Under the pieces are notes generated by a model. That model ran no database searches. It was not told where the DNA came from and saw nothing but the letters and a program-made list of their open reading frames with translations. DNA of 64,000 nt from Alphaproteobacteria bacterium (GTDB lineage Bacteria; Pseudomonadota; Alphaproteobacteria; UBA9219). Where the stretch lies: the NCBI GenBank assembly GCA_028866275.1, contig JAGWIK010000001.1:1-64000 (forward strand). Direction: 5' to 3'. Position numbers and translations under genes: made by a program. Each line of letters opens with the position of its first letter. The first letter of the stretch is position 1. Shown here one piece after another: positions 1 through 11,610 of this stretch.

Positions 1-459
1 GTTTCAGACATAACCTGCACTCCACAAATGAAATTGACGGGAAAGGTTGAAGCGGAAACGCGGGGACGGGATGGTGTCCTGCGGGTCGGGTTGGAATCAG
101 TTTTGAAGCGTAGGCTTGGATGTGAACAAAATAGAAACGACGCCAGAATTCGGCGCCGCTGGCTGTTCGACATTTATGGCGGTTTTACGGGCTGCGCAAG
201 CGCATTTTGCTTTTATAAATCAAATAGTTCCGCGACTTTCCATGACTGGTAATAACTTATTGTTTTGTGGTATTCTGCGGTGCCAGACAGGGGCGCGCAG
301 GCTCGTAATTCCCGACTTGCTGTACTGTATTTCCAACATGGAAAGTTACGCCGAAAGTTGCGCTCGGCAGGGAAAAGCTCTAATCATGAACGCCCGTTGG
401 ATTCTCCATTCAACGCGCCCTCTTTTCGCAACGTCAGGCTCAACATCAAGGCAGGTACC

Positions 460-1386
460 ATGAAACTCTCGCGCCGCGTCCGTGACATTCTCGATGGGTA
501 TGAAGGCGAAACGCCGGGAACCAAGGCCAATCTGGCGCGCATGCTGATGGCGGGCCGTCTGGGCGGCACGGGGCGGATGGTTATCCTGCCGGTCGATCAG
601 GGATTCGAACATGGCCCCGCGCGCAGCTTTGCCGTCAACCCGCCCGCCTATGACCCGCATTACCATTACCAGCTGGCGATCGATGCCGGGTTGAACGCCT
701 ATGCCGCGCCTTTGGGGCCGCTGGCCGCAGGGGCCGACACGTTCGCGGGCGCTATCCCGACGATTTTAAAGATGAACAGCGCCAACAGCCTGTCGCGCCA
801 GAAGGAAAATGCCGATCAGGCTGTGACCGCCAGCATCGACGACGCGCTGCGTCTCGGCTGTTCGGCCATTGGTTTTACCATCTATCCGGGATCGGATGCG
901 ATGTACAACCAATACGAAGAATTCCGCGATTTGTCCGCCGAAGCCAAGGCCAAAGGTTTGGCTGTCGTGCTGTGGTCATATCCGCGCGGCGGCGACGTGT
1001 CCAAGGAAGGCGAGCTGGCTGTCGACGTCATCGCTTATGGCGCGCATATGGCGGCTTTGCTGGGGGCGAATATCATCAAGGTCAAATTGCCGTCCGATTT
1101 CCTCGAACAAAAAGAAGCCAAAAAAGTATACGAGGATAAAAAGATACCGGTCGCGACCTTGCCCGACCGCGTGCGCCATATCATGCAATGCTGTTTCGGC
1201 GGCAAACGCATCGTGGTGTTTTCCGGCGGCGCGGCCAAGGGCGAAGACAGCGTGTTGGACGATGCGCGCGCCATTCACGCGGGCGGCGGCAACGGGTCGA
1301 TCATCGGGCGCAACTGTTTTCAGCGGCCGCGCGAAGACGCGATGAAACTGCTCGATCAGCTGGTCGATATTTATAAAGGAAAATAA
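460..1386 (+). CDS. fbaB: Class I fructose-bisphosphate aldolase (DhnA/FbaB type)
   Basis: ORF 265-1386; internal ATG at 460 gives MKLSRRVRDILDGYEG...VILPVDQGFEHGPARSF...GSIIGRNCFQRP, typical of DhnA-type aldolases. Confidence 0.9.
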   Translation: MKLSRRVRDILDGYEGETPGTKANLARMLMAGRLGGTGRMVILPVDQGFEHGPARSFAVNPPAYDPHYHYQLAIDAGLNAYAAPLGPLAAGADTFAGAIPTILKMNSANSLSRQKENADQAVTASIDDALRLGCSAIGFTIYPGSDAMYNQYEEFRDLSAEAKAKGLAVVLWSYPRGGDVSKEGELAVDVIAYGAHMAALLGANIIKVKLPSDFLEQKEAKKVYEDKKIPVATLPDRVRHIMQCCFGGKRIVVFSGGAAKGEDSVLDDARAIHAGGGNGSIIGRNCFQRPREDAMKLLDQLVDIYKGK

Positions 1387-1391
1387 CCCCC

Positions 1392-1946
1392 ATGTTTATC
1401 CAGACCGAAGAAACGCCCAACCCCGCGACGATGAAATTTTTGCCCGGCCGCGCGGTGATGGCATCCGGCACGCTTGATGTCGGTTCGGCGGGTGATGCTG
1501 CAACGTCGCCTCTGGCGCAGGCATTGTTCGCCGTTGACGGCGTGCGCGGCGTGTTTTTGGGGTCGGATTTTATTACCGTGACCAAGGATGACGGTAAAAA
1601 CTGGGCTGCGATGAAACCGCCCGTGCTGACGGTTATCATGGATCATTTCGCGTCGGGCAAACCCGTCGTCGCGGCGGGCGATGAAACCCCTGTTGCCGCA
1701 AACGGGGACGAAGGCCCCATCGTGGCGAAAATCCGCGATCTGCTCGACCATAAAATCCGGCCTGCCGTGGCGCAGGACGGCGGCGATATCACGTTCCAAA
1801 GCTATGAAGACGGCGTGGTGTATTTGAATCTGAAAGGGTCGTGCGCCGGTTGCCCCAGTTCCAGCATGACGCTGAAGGCCGGCGTCGAAAACATGCTGCG
1901 CCATTACGTGCCCGAAGTGCGCGAAGTGCGGCAAGTCAGGCCGTGA
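1392..1946 (+). CDS. NifU-like Fe-S scaffold protein (Nfu N-terminal domain plus CxxC NifU domain)
   Basis: MFIQTEETPNPATMKFLPG N-terminus and GSCAGCPSSSMTLKAGVENML C-terminal motif. Confidence 0.92.
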   Translation: MFIQTEETPNPATMKFLPGRAVMASGTLDVGSAGDAATSPLAQALFAVDGVRGVFLGSDFITVTKDDGKNWAAMKPPVLTVIMDHFASGKPVVAAGDETPVAANGDEGPIVAKIRDLLDHKIRPAVAQDGGDITFQSYEDGVVYLNLKGSCAGCPSSSMTLKAGVENMLRHYVPEVREVRQVRP

Positions 1947-2542
1947 TCGTTCTGTCCATCGATTGTGCGGGGTCGGGCTGCGGCGTGTGCGTCTGGCAGG
2001 ACGGGCGCATTGTCGCCGTTGCGCGCGAAAAGATGGCGCGCGGGCAGGATGCGCGGTTGATGCCCATGATCGTCGATGTTATGGCGCAGGCGGGCTTGGA
2101 TTTCGCGCAGATCGACCGCATCGCGGTCACGCGTGGCCCCGGCAGCTTTACCGGCCTGCGCGTCGGTTTGGCGGCGGCGCGGGGCGTCGGTCTGGCGGCG
2201 GGCAAGCCGGTTATCGGTATCGACCGGTTCGCGATTTATCGCGCGGCGCGGGCGCAGGGCGATGTACTGGTCGTGATCGATTCCAAACGAGCCGACCTGT
2301 TCTGTCAATTTTTTCCCGCCGCCGGCACCGCAGATGAACCACGCCTGATGACGCAAAAAGATATCGACATTTTTGCGGCCGCGCATCCCGGCGTGGCAAT
2401 CGTCGGCGATATCGCGACGCCTGATATCGATGAAGCCGCACTGTGCGCCGCGCTGGCGGTGCGGGCGGAAACAGGCCATGCGGATTTTCTGCCGCGCCCG
2501 CTTTATTTGCGCGCGCCGGATGTCACGTTACCGGGGGCTTGA
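1943..2542 (+). CDS. tsaB: tRNA threonylcarbamoyladenosine biosynthesis protein TsaB
   Basis: GTG start at 1943 overlapping the upstream stop; [16 protein letters not shown]...[20 protein letters not shown] motif. Confidence 0.88.
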   Translation: MIVLSIDCAGSGCGVCVWQDGRIVAVAREKMARGQDARLMPMIVDVMAQAGLDFAQIDRIAVTRGPGSFTGLRVGLAAARGVGLAAGKPVIGIDRFAIYRAARAQGDVLVVIDSKRADLFCQFFPAAGTADEPRLMTQKDIDIFAAAHPGVAIVGDIATPDIDEAALCAALAVRAETGHADFLPRPLYLRAPDVTLPGA

Positions 2543-5500
2543 TCTTAGATTCCTGCACCAGCTGCTGAAGCGGTCGAGATAGAGATAGACGACGGGTGTT
2601 GTAAAAAGCGTCAAGGCTTGCGACACCAAAAGCCCGCCGACGATGGCGATCCCCAAAGGCCGGCGCAGATCCGCGCCTTCGCCCCAGCCCAGCGCCAGCG
2701 GCAATGCGCCGAGCAGCGCGGCCGCCGTCGTCATCATAATAGGGCGGAAACGCAGAAGACAGGCGCGATAAATGGCGTCGCGCGCGGGGATGTTCTGGGT
2801 GCGCCGCGTTTCGACCGCGACGTCGATCATCATAATGGCGTTTTTCTTGACGATGCCGATCAGCAAAATAACGCCGATCAACCCCATGATGTCGAACTGC
2901 ACGTGGCAGACCATCAACGCGGCGACCGCGCCGACGCCTGCGGAAGGCAGGGTCGACAAAATCGTCAGGGGATGCACCAAACTCTCGTACAGAATGCCCA
3001 GCACGATATAGACGGCCAGAATGGCGGCCAGAATCAAAATAGGTTCGTTGGCCAGCGATTGCTGGAATACCTGCGCCGTGCCTTGGAACGCGCCATGAAT
3101 GGTGGCGGGCATATGAATGCGCGCTGATGCGTCGGCGATGGCTTTTTGCGCGTCGCTCAGCGATTTGCCGGGCGCGAGGTTGAATGAAATCGTGGTTGCG
3201 GCGAAATGGCCCTGATGATTGACCGACAAAGGGGTGGCGTCTGTCGCCACATGGGCGATAGCGGCCAGCGGAATCATGGTCTCCGCCGTTGTGCTGATCG
3301 CCGCACCGGTCGATGTGACGCCTTTGCCGGCCGCGGCAATGGCGTTGGTCGCGGCGTTGCGTGCGGCTGCGCTGCCTGTCGTGCCGCCGCTCGAAGCTTC
3401 GGTGCCGCTCAGGCTGCCGCCGGATGTGCTGATGTAAATCTGTTTCAGGCTGTCGGGGTTCTGCAGATATTGCGGCGCGACTTCCATCACGACATGATAT
3501 TGGTTAAGAGGATTATAAATCGTAGACACCTGGCGTTGGCCGAAGGCGTCATAGAGCGTGTTGTCGATTTGAGCGACATTGAGGCCGAGGCGCGCCGCAG
3601 TGTCGCGGTCGATGGTCAGGTTGCTTTCATATCCCGCGTCCTGCTGATCGGAATTGGCGTCGGTGATGACGCTTTCCTGTTTCAGGGCATCGGTCAGTTT
3701 CGGGGCCCATGCGCGGAGTTCATCAAGATTGTCGGATTGCAACGTGTATTGGTATTCGCCGTTGCCGGCCCGGCCGCCCATATGAATGTCCTGTCCGGCT
3801 TGCAAAAACAGCGCCGCGCCCGCGACATGCGATAAAGGTTTCCGCAGCCGGTTGATGACGTCCTGCGACGATACGCCGCGTTCGGCCAGCGGTTTCAGCT
3901 CCATGAAGATAAATCCGCTGTTGGTCGCGCCGCCGCCGGTGAAACCCGCAACGCTGGCGACCGCAGGGTCGCGGCGCAGGATGTTCACGAACTCGATCAT
4001 TTTCTGTTTCATGGCCTGGAACGAAATATCCTGATCGCCCATGACGCCACCCATGATCTGGCCCGTATCTTCCTCGGGGAAAAACCCTTTGGGCGTGGCG
4101 GCGAACAGCCAGACATTCAGCCCGACCGCCGCCAGCAGCACCAGCAAAACCAGCCGCCGGTGCCGTAACGCGCGCATTAACGTCAGATCGTAAGACCGGC
4201 GTAGCCGCGTGAACAGCCCTTCGCTGATATCGTAAAGCCGGTGCAGAAAGGATGGGCGGGCATGGCCATGGCGTTGCCCGCGTTCCAGCCAGCGCGCGCA
4301 CAGCATCGGCGTGGTCGACAAAGACACCGCCAGCGACACCAGAATGGCGACGGACAATGTGACCGCGAATTCGCGGAACAACCGGCCGACAATGCCGCCC
4401 ATCAGCAGGATCGGGGTGAAGACCGCGATCAGCGACAGGCTCATCGACAAAACGGTGAAGGTGACTTCGCGCGCGCCCAGCACAGCGGCTTTGAAACGCG
4501 GCACACCCGCTTCGATATGGCGCGTGATGTTTTCAAGAACGACGATAGCGTCGTCAACGACGAATCCTGTCGCCACCGTCATTGCCATCAAAGACAGATT
4601 GTCGAGGCTATAGCCCAGCAGATACATGACGCCGAACGTGCCGATCAGCGAAACCGGCACGGCGATGCTGGGGATAATGGCGGCGCGCGCGTTGCGCAGG
4701 AATAAAAACACCACCATGATGACAAGAAAGACGGAAAGCACCATCGTGCGTTCGACATCGTGCAGCGACGCGCGAATGGCGGGCGACCGGTCCAGCGCGA
4801 TGGACAGGTTGATGGCGGCGGGGATAGAGGCGCGCAGCGCGGGCAGCGCCGCCTTGATGGCGTCGATGGTGGCGATGATGTTGGCGCCGGGTTCCTTGGT
4901 GATGATCAGGACGATCGACGGTTTGCCGTCGAACAGCCCTTGATGGCGCAAATCCTCGACCGAATCCGTCACATTGGCGACGTCGCGCAAAAACACGGGC
5001 GCATTGTTGCGGTAGGCCACGATCAGGTTTTTGTAGTCGTCGGCATGTCTGGCTTGATCATCGGTATAAAGCTGGAAATGCCGGCCCTGTTCTTCCAGCG
5101 CACCCTTGGGGCTGTTGGCATTGGCGGCGGCCAAGGCTGCGCGGATGTCCTCAAGGCCGATGCCGTAATTGAACAAGGCGTTGGGGTTTAAATCCACGCG
5201 CACGGCGGGCAGGGAACTGCCGCCGACTTCGACCTGTCCCACGCCGTCGATCTGCGACAGTTTTTGCGCCAACACGCTGGAGGCGGAATCGTAAACCTGT
5301 CCGGGTGTCAGGGTGTCCGACGTCATCGCCAGCACGATAATGGGCGCATCGGCCGGGTTCATTTTGCGATAGGTCGGATTGGATTTCAGGCTGGCCGGTA
5401 AATCGGCGCGCGCGGCGTTGATGGCGGCCTGAACGTCCCGGGCCGCCCCGTCGATGTCGCGGTCAAGCCCGAATTGCAAGGTGATGCGCGTATTGCCGAC

Positions 5501-5755
5501 CGTGCTTTGCGACGTCATTTCGGTGACGTCGGCAATCTCGCCCAGATGCCGTTCCAACGGCGTGGCCACCGATGTCGCCATGGTTTCCGGCGACGCGCCC
5601 GCCATGCTGGCCTGCACCATAACCGTGGGGAAATCGACTTGCGGCAAAGGCGCGACGGGCAGCAAGGCGAAAGCCACCGCGCCCGCCAACGCCACGCCTA
5701 AAGTCAATAATGTGGTGGCGACGGGACGCCGGATGAACAACGCGGCGGGGTTCAT
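2528..5755 (-). CDS. RND multidrug efflux inner-membrane transporter, MdtC-like
   Basis: ORF 2528-5791 (start probably [17 protein letters not shown]); HAE1-RND signatures, paralogue of the adjacent gene. Confidence 0.9.
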   Translation of the reverse strand: MNPAALFIRRPVATTLLTLGVALAGAVAFALLPVAPLPQVDFPTVMVQASMAGASPETMATSVATPLERHLGEIADVTEMTSQSTVGNTRITLQFGLDRDIDGAARDVQAAINAARADLPASLKSNPTYRKMNPADAPIIVLAMTSDTLTPGQVYDSASSVLAQKLSQIDGVGQVEVGGSSLPAVRVDLNPNALFNYGIGLEDIRAALAAANANSPKGALEEQGRHFQLYTDDQARHADDYKNLIVAYRNNAPVFLRDVANVTDSVEDLRHQGLFDGKPSIVLIITKEPGANIIATIDAIKAALPALRASIPAAINLSIALDRSPAIRASLHDVERTMVLSVFLVIMVVFLFLRNARAAIIPSIAVPVSLIGTFGVMYLLGYSLDNLSLMAMTVATGFVVDDAIVVLENITRHIEAGVPRFKAAVLGAREVTFTVLSMSLSLIAVFTPILLMGGIVGRLFREFAVTLSVAILVSLAVSLSTTPMLCARWLERGQRHGHARPSFLHRLYDISEGLFTRLRRSYDLTLMRALRHRRLVLLVLLAAVGLNVWLFAATPKGFFPEEDTGQIMGGVMGDQDISFQAMKQKMIEFVNILRRDPAVASVAGFTGGGATNSGFIFMELKPLAERGVSSQDVINRLRKPLSHVAGAALFLQAGQDIHMGGRAGNGEYQYTLQSDNLDELRAWAPKLTDALKQESVITDANSDQQDAGYESNLTIDRDTAARLGLNVAQIDNTLYDAFGQRQVSTIYNPLNQYHVVMEVAPQYLQNPDSLKQIYISTSGGSLSGTEASSGGTTGSAAARNAATNAIAAAGKGVTSTGAAISTTAETMIPLAAIAHVATDATPLSVNHQGHFAATTISFNLAPGKSLSDAQKAIADASARIHMPATIHGAFQGTAQVFQQSLANEPILILAAILAVYIVLGILYESLVHPLTILSTLPSAGVGAVAALMVCHVQFDIMGLIGVILLIGIVKKNAIMMIDVAVETRRTQNIPARDAIYRACLLRFRPIMMTTAAALLGALPLALGWGEGADLRRPLGIAIVGGLLVSQALTLFTTPVVYLYLDRFSSWCRNLRSSPR

Positions 5756-8700
5756 GCCGTGGGTTCCGTCGCGGGTTCGGGTTTGCGCCACCGCCGCGCC
5801 AGATTATCGAATGCCAGATAAATCACCGGCGTGGTGAACAAAGTCAGGGCCTGCGACACGATAAGCCCGCCGACAATGGCGATGCCCAAGGGACGGCGCA
5901 ATTCCGCGCCCATGCCGGTGCCCAGCATCAACGGCAACGCCGCCAGCAACGCCGCCATCGTCGTCATGATGATGGGGCGGAAGCGCAGCAAACAGGCTTG
6001 GTGAATGGCGGCGCGCGGCGGTTTGCCTTCGACGCGTTCGGCTTCCAGCGCGAAATCGATCATCATAATCGCGTTTTTCTTGACGATGCCGATTAACAAA
6101 ACAATGCCGATAATGGCGATAATATCCAGATCATGCCCCGATATCATCAGGGCCAGCAAGGCGCCCACTCCCGCCGACGGCAGGGTGGAAATAATGGTGA
6201 TGGGGTGGATATAGCTTTCGTACAGCACGCCCAGAACGATATAGACGGTAACGATGGCCGCCAGAATCAACAGTAACTCGTTCCCCAGCGATTTGGAAAA
6301 AGCCAGCGCCGCGCCCTGAAAGCTCGTCATGACGCTGTCCGGCAGGCCAATTTTTTTTTCGGCCTGCGTAATGGCATCGACCGCCGCGCCCAGAGACGTG
6401 CCGGCGGCAAGGTTGAAGGAAATCTGCGCGGCCGGAAACTGTCCCAGATGGTTGATCTGCAACGGCGCGGTTTCCTGCTTGATGCTGGCAATGGCCGACA
6501 GCGGAACCTGTCCGCCGCCCGACGACGGCAGGTAAATGGATTGCAGCGACGCCATCGTGGCGGGGGTGTTCAAAATGACGCGATACTGGTTCGACTGGGT
6601 AAAGATGGTGGAGATAATGCGTTGGCCGAACGCGTCATACAGCGCGTTGTCGACGGTGGCCAGCGTGATGCCGAGCCGCCCCGCCGTGTCGCGATCGACA
6701 TCGACGTAATCCGACAGCCCGTCGGCCTGCAAATTGTCGTCGACATCCTGCAATTGCGGCAGGGTACGCAATTTGTCGACAAGGACGGGAACCCATTTGT
6801 TCAATTCGTCGGTATCGGCGTCCTGCACCATGAACTGATACTGCGTGCTGCTGACCGATGTGTCGAGGGTCAGATCCTGCACCGGCTGCATATAAAGTGT
6901 AATGCCGGGGACGGACGCGGTTTCTTTTGTCAGGCGGCGGATAATGTCGGACGCGCTGTCCGAACGCTCGTCCAGCGGTTTCAGCGCGATCTGAAAGCGC
7001 CCGCTGTTCAGCGTCAGATTCGTGCCGTCGACGCCGATAAAGGACGACAGGCTTTGCACGTCGCGGTCGCGCAGGATAACGGCGGCGAGCTGTTGTTGTT
7101 TTTCCGCCATCGCGGCATAGGAAATGCTGCCCGCCGCGCGGCTTATCCCCTGAATAAGGCCGGTGTCCTGTATCGGGAAAAACCCCTTGGGCACATAGAT
7201 ATAAAGAACGACGGTCAAGGCCAGCGTGCCTAGCGCGACCAGCAATGTCAAACCGGCGTGGTCCAGAACCCAATTCAACATGCGGTCATAACCAGCGATC
7301 ACGCGATCGAACCCGCGCTGCGTCGCGCGCAGGAACGCGCCTTCGTCTTCGGGTTTGTGGTGTCGCAGCATGCGTGCGCACATCATCGGCACGAGGGTCA
7401 GGGAAACGACGGCGGAAATCAGAATGGTGACGGCCAGCGTAATGGCAAATTCGCGGAACAATCGCCCGACGACATCGCCCATGAACAGCAAGGGTATCAA
7501 AACGGCGATCAGCGATATGGTCAGCGATACGATGGTAAAGCCGATCTCGCCCGCGCCTTTCAACGCCGCCTCCATCGGTTTCATGCCCTGTTCGATATAG
7601 CGCGAAATGTTTTCGATCATCACGATGGCGTCGTCGACGACAAAACCCGTGGCGATGGTCAGTGCCATCAACGACAGGTTGTTCAGGCTGAAGCCGGCCA
7701 GATACATAATGGCAAATGTGCCGATCAACGACAAAGGCACCGACAGGCTGGGAATGATCGTGGCCGGAACGTTGCGCAGGAAAATGAACATGACCGCGAC
7801 GACCAGCGCGACAGACAGCATTAATTCAAACGCGACATCCATCACCGACGCGCGGATGGTGACGGTGCGGTCGGTCAGAACGGTGACCTTGGCGGCGGCA
7901 GGCAAGGTCGATTCCAGCGAAGGCAAAAGTTTTTTGATGGTATCGACGACGGCGATAACATTGGCACCCGGCTGACGCTGGATATTGACGATAATGGCGG
8001 GCGTGACCGAACCGGTGTGAACGGCTTGCGCGCCGGTGACGCCCATCCATGCGCCAAGCTTGGTGTTTTCCGCGCTGTTTTCAATCGTGGCCACGTCTTT
8101 CAGACGTATGGGCGCGCCGTTATTATAGGCCAGAATAATGTCGCCATATTGCGCGGCGTCGGTCAATTGATCGTTGGCGTTGATGGTGGTGGCGCGCAAC
8201 GGCCCGTCGAAACTGCCTTTGGGCGCATTGGCGTTGGCGTTGGCGATGGTGGACCGCAGATCGTCGATATTCAGCCCGTGTCCGGCCAATGCCTGAATAT
8301 TGGCGATAACGCGCACGGCGGGGCGCTGCCCGCCCGACAGGCTGACAAGGCCGACGCCGGGCAGTTGCGATATTTTCTGCGCCAACCGCGTGTCCGCGAA
8401 GTCTTCAAGCTGCGTCAACGGCAATGTATCCGATGTCACCGCCAGCGTCATGACGGGGGCGTCTGCCGGATTGACCTTGGCATAGATGGGGGGCGCGGGC
8501 AGGTCGGACGGCAACAGATTGCCCGCCGCGTTGATGGCGGCCTGCACTTCCTGTTCCGCGATGTCGAGGCTCAACGATAAATCGAATTGCAATGTCAGCA
8601 CGGACGCGCCCGCCGCGCTGACCGACGACATTTGATTAAGTCCCGGCATTTGTCCGAATTGTTTTTCCAACGGCGCGGTGATGGCCGATGTCATGACGTC

Positions 8701-8868
8701 GGGACTGGCGCCGGGGTAGAAAGTCTGCACCTGTATCGTCGGATAATCGACTTCGGGCAGGGCGGATAAAGGCAGGAAATGCAGCGCGACAAGACCGACC
8801 AGCATGATGGCCGCCATCAGCAGCGACGTCGCAACTGGGCGCAGGATGAAAGGGCGTGATGGAATCAT
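5752..8868 (-). CDS. RND multidrug efflux inner-membrane transporter, MdtB-like
   Basis: 1038 aa; [51 protein letters not shown] overlap with downstream RND gene. Confidence 0.9.
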   Translation of the reverse strand: MIPSRPFILRPVATSLLMAAIMLVGLVALHFLPLSALPEVDYPTIQVQTFYPGASPDVMTSAITAPLEKQFGQMPGLNQMSSVSAAGASVLTLQFDLSLSLDIAEQEVQAAINAAGNLLPSDLPAPPIYAKVNPADAPVMTLAVTSDTLPLTQLEDFADTRLAQKISQLPGVGLVSLSGGQRPAVRVIANIQALAGHGLNIDDLRSTIANANANAPKGSFDGPLRATTINANDQLTDAAQYGDIILAYNNGAPIRLKDVATIENSAENTKLGAWMGVTGAQAVHTGSVTPAIIVNIQRQPGANVIAVVDTIKKLLPSLESTLPAAAKVTVLTDRTVTIRASVMDVAFELMLSVALVVAVMFIFLRNVPATIIPSLSVPLSLIGTFAIMYLAGFSLNNLSLMALTIATGFVVDDAIVMIENISRYIEQGMKPMEAALKGAGEIGFTIVSLTISLIAVLIPLLFMGDVVGRLFREFAITLAVTILISAVVSLTLVPMMCARMLRHHKPEDEGAFLRATQRGFDRVIAGYDRMLNWVLDHAGLTLLVALGTLALTVVLYIYVPKGFFPIQDTGLIQGISRAAGSISYAAMAEKQQQLAAVILRDRDVQSLSSFIGVDGTNLTLNSGRFQIALKPLDERSDSASDIIRRLTKETASVPGITLYMQPVQDLTLDTSVSSTQYQFMVQDADTDELNKWVPVLVDKLRTLPQLQDVDDNLQADGLSDYVDVDRDTAGRLGITLATVDNALYDAFGQRIISTIFTQSNQYRVILNTPATMASLQSIYLPSSGGGQVPLSAIASIKQETAPLQINHLGQFPAAQISFNLAAGTSLGAAVDAITQAEKKIGLPDSVMTSFQGAALAFSKSLGNELLLILAAIVTVYIVLGVLYESYIHPITIISTLPSAGVGALLALMISGHDLDIIAIIGIVLLIGIVKKNAIMMIDFALEAERVEGKPPRAAIHQACLLRFRPIIMTTMAALLAALPLMLGTGMGAELRRPLGIAIVGGLIVSQALTLFTTPVIYLAFDNLARRWRKPEPATEPTA

Positions 8869-8956
8869 GACCGCACAACAAAAGCCAGGCTGATTTATAT
8901 CAGCTTGTTGTCTTTATGAAACGGGGAAAGTAGGGCTTTATTACGGCATCAACCCA

Positions 8957-10108
8957 TCATTTATGATGGCCGCAACAACTCGGAACCGCGGCGGCGGGCT
9001 GGCGTTTGGACAGCCATGCGAAATAAAGGCCTACAATGCCGAAAACGAGATTAAGCCAGAATGTGTAGTCGACCGAGAACGATGCCATATCGGCGCGCAG
9101 CATCGCGGCAGGTTTGACGGCGGGAACAAGGTGTAAGGTTTCGAATGCCACATGCATGATGTAACCCGTCACAGCCATCGTGATATAAAAAACCACGCCG
9201 ATATAAGCGGCCATCTTCCATCCAAAAGCGCGGCGATAAACGTCCAGCAATGGCAAGGCAATCAGGTCGCCGTACAGGAACGCCAGCACGCCGCCGAAGC
9301 TCGCGCCACCCGCCCATAAAATGGCGGCCAGCGGCACATTGCCGACCGAACAGACAAAACTGGCGGCGGCAACCAATGGCCCGATCAACGCGTCAAGCGG
9401 CGCGCGCGTCGCGTCGGGCGTATGGGCTGCGAACAATCCTTGCCAAAATCCGGCGGGCACGAATACGGCCAATATGCCTGCCACGGCAAAACCGATGATG
9501 ATGTCGCGGCCCAGCATCGACCAGTCCATCATGAAATGGCGCGCAATGGCCATGCGCGCGTCGCGGTTTTGTGGCGCAGGGGCGTGGTGCGGCGCGTCGT
9601 GATGTTGATGCGCGTGGCCGTGTTCATGGCCATGCGCCGCGTTGTTGCCCGCGGCCCTGCGGCGCGCGTCCTCAAGCAAAGCGGCGGGGCAGGTAAGTTT
9701 GACGATAATGCTCATGATGACGACAAGCACGATGCCGCCGACCCATTCCGCCACCATAAATTGCCAGCCCATCAGCAGGTATAAAACCACCCCCAGCTCG
9801 GCGACAAGGTTGGTCGAGGCGAACATGAAAGCCAGCGCCGCGGCAAAGCCCGACCCTTTGGATATAAGCGTGCGCGCGATCGAAACGGCGGCATAGGAAC
9901 AGCTGGAACTTGCCGCGCCGAACCCCGTGGCCAGCGCGATTTCACGCGCGCCGTCGCGGCCCAGCAACGCGGCGATGCGATCCTTGGATACGAAAGCCTG
10001 CAGCGCGGCGGAAATCAACAGGCCAAGCACGAGGCTCCAGCCGACATGCCACAACATGCCGGCGGACATCATCAACGCCTCGCCGAGGCGGTCAAGAAAA
10101 TCGGGCAT
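8957..10108 (-). CDS. ArsP/DUF318-type permease, probable metal efflux (SO_0444-like)
   Basis: GFGAASSSCSYAAVSIARTL, SVGNVPLAAILW, His-rich cytoplasmic loop HGHEHGHAHQHHDAPHH and C-terminal CCGHHK. Confidence 0.82.
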   Translation of the reverse strand: MPDFLDRLGEALMMSAGMLWHVGWSLVLGLLISAALQAFVSKDRIAALLGRDGAREIALATGFGAASSSCSYAAVSIARTLISKGSGFAAALAFMFASTNLVAELGVVLYLLMGWQFMVAEWVGGIVLVVIMSIIVKLTCPAALLEDARRRAAGNNAAHGHEHGHAHQHHDAPHHAPAPQNRDARMAIARHFMMDWSMLGRDIIIGFAVAGILAVFVPAGFWQGLFAAHTPDATRAPLDALIGPLVAAASFVCSVGNVPLAAILWAGGASFGGVLAFLYGDLIALPLLDVYRRAFGWKMAAYIGVVFYITMAVTGYIMHVAFETLHLVPAVKPAAMLRADMASFSVDYTFWLNLVFGIVGLYFAWLSKRQPAAAVPSCCGHHK

Positions 10109-10189
10109 AAGAAAATCCCCAGCTTGGAATGGCGGGCGGCGGAATTATCAGCCTGTAAAAGGCAAATGTCGAGATATTCTCGCGCAGGC

Positions 10190-10417
10190 TTAATGCACGC
10201 TGGCAGGTTCCATTTCGTGCTGGCGCACGGTGGCAAAGGCGACATCGCGTCCCGCGACCATGGCCAAAGGCGTGCCGTCGGCCGCGTGCACGGCATGCAT
10301 GGCTTTGCCTTCGATTATGACCGGCTTGATATAGGCCATGGTTTCGAGCCCATAGGCGCCAAAGCCGGTGGCCGCGCCCTGTTCCGGGCCTGATTGCGAA
10401 TCGCTTGAATAACGCAT
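10190..10417 (-). CDS. DUF1150 family protein
   Basis: 75 aa; ...GLETMAYIKPV...HAADGTPLAMVAGRDVAFATVRQHEMEPASVH matches the alphaproteobacterial DUF1150 pattern. Confidence 0.8.
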   Translation of the reverse strand: MRYSSDSQSGPEQGAATGFGAYGLETMAYIKPVIIEGKAMHAVHAADGTPLAMVAGRDVAFATVRQHEMEPASVH

Positions 10418-10506
10418 ATGGGCATTTCATCATAAATTCGATAAGCAATTGTTAATTGCCGGGTTTGGGCGGCATTTGATGTAATCTTTACCCAATGGGG
10501 GCTTCC

Positions 10507-11610
10507 ATGCGTGTCGGCGTGCCGTCGGAAATCAAAATTCATGAATATCGCGTCGGTTTGACGGCGGAATCGGCGCGCGCGCTGGTCGCGGCGGGACATC
10601 GCGTGTCGGTGCAGGCGGGCGCGGGTGTGGGCGCGGGCATTGCGGATGATGATTACCGCGCGGTGGGGGCGGATATCGCGCCCGATGCGGCGACAATTTT
10701 CGCCACTGCCGACATGATTGTAAAGGTCAAGGAACCGCAATTGCCCGAATGCGCGATGCTGCGGCCCGGGCAGATTTTATTTACCTATCTGCATCTGGCG
10801 CCGGATCCTGCGCAGGCGCAGGCTTTGATGCAATCGGGTTGCGTCGCCATCGCTTATGAAACGGTGACGGATGCCGCGGGGCGGTTGCCTTTGCTGACGC
10901 CGATGTCCGAAGTCGCAGGCCGCATGGCGGTGCAGGCGGGCGCGCATTATCTGGAAAAAAATCAGGGCGGGCGCGGCGTGCTGCTCGGCGGCGTGCCGGG
11001 TGTGGCCGCCGGCAAAGTCGCGATTATCGGCGGCGGCGTTGCGGGCACGAATGCGGCGTTTGTCGCGGCGGGCATGGGCGCGGATGTGACCGTTCTGGAC
11101 AAATCGTCCGAACGGCTGGCCGACATCGACCGGCAATTCGCGGGCCGCGTGCGCACGGTTGAATCTGTCGGCGGCGCGATCGAAGCCTGCGTTATCGACG
11201 CGGATCTTGTCATTGGCGCGGTTCTGGTGGCGGGCGCGGCGGCGCCGAAACTGGTGACGCGGACGATGATATCGCGCATGAAAAAAGGCGCGGTCATCGT
11301 CGATATCGCCATTGACCAAGGCGGCTGCGTCGAAGGCGCGCACCCCACAACGCATACCGACCCGGTTTTCATGATCGACGATGTCGTGATGTATTGCGTC
11401 GCCAACATGCCGGGCGCGGTGGCCCGCACGTCAACCTTTGCCCTGAACAACGCCACGCTGCCTTATGTGCTGGCGCTGGCGAATAAAGGCTGGAAACAGG
11501 CTTTGGCCGACGATACCGGTTTCCGCAACGGCTTGAATGTCGCGGACGGCAAAATAACGCATCCGGCGGTCGCGGCGGCGTTGGGGATGACGGCTGCGGA
11601 TATTTTATAG
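10507..11610 (+). CDS. ald: Alanine dehydrogenase
   Basis: MRVGVPSEIKIHEYRVGLTAESARALVAAGH...GRGVLLGGVPGVAAGKVAIIGGGVAGTNAAFVAAGMGADVTVLD. Confidence 0.92.
   Translation: MRVGVPSEIKIHEYRVGLTAESARALVAAGHRVSVQAGAGVGAGIADDDYRAVGADIAPDAATIFATADMIVKVKEPQLPECAMLRPGQILFTYLHLAPDPAQAQALMQSGCVAIAYETVTDAAGRLPLLTPMSEVAGRMAVQAGAHYLEKNQGGRGVLLGGVPGVAAGKVAIIGGGVAGTNAAFVAAGMGADVTVLDKSSERLADIDRQFAGRVRTVESVGGAIEACVIDADLVIGAVLVAGAAAPKLVTRTMISRMKKGAVIVDIAIDQGGCVEGAHPTTHTDPVFMIDDVVMYCVANMPGAVARTSTFALNNATLPYVLALANKGWKQALADDTGFRNGLNVADGKITHPAVAAALGMTAADIL

Noticed and set aside
28-463. Small ORFs before the aldolase gene
   Set aside because: Overlapping, no recognisable similarity, AT-richer intergenic character; the aldolase start is best placed at 460.
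11605-11610. Convergent 6-bp overlap of ald and gabD
   Set aside because: Short convergent overlaps are common in compact genomes; no special signal.
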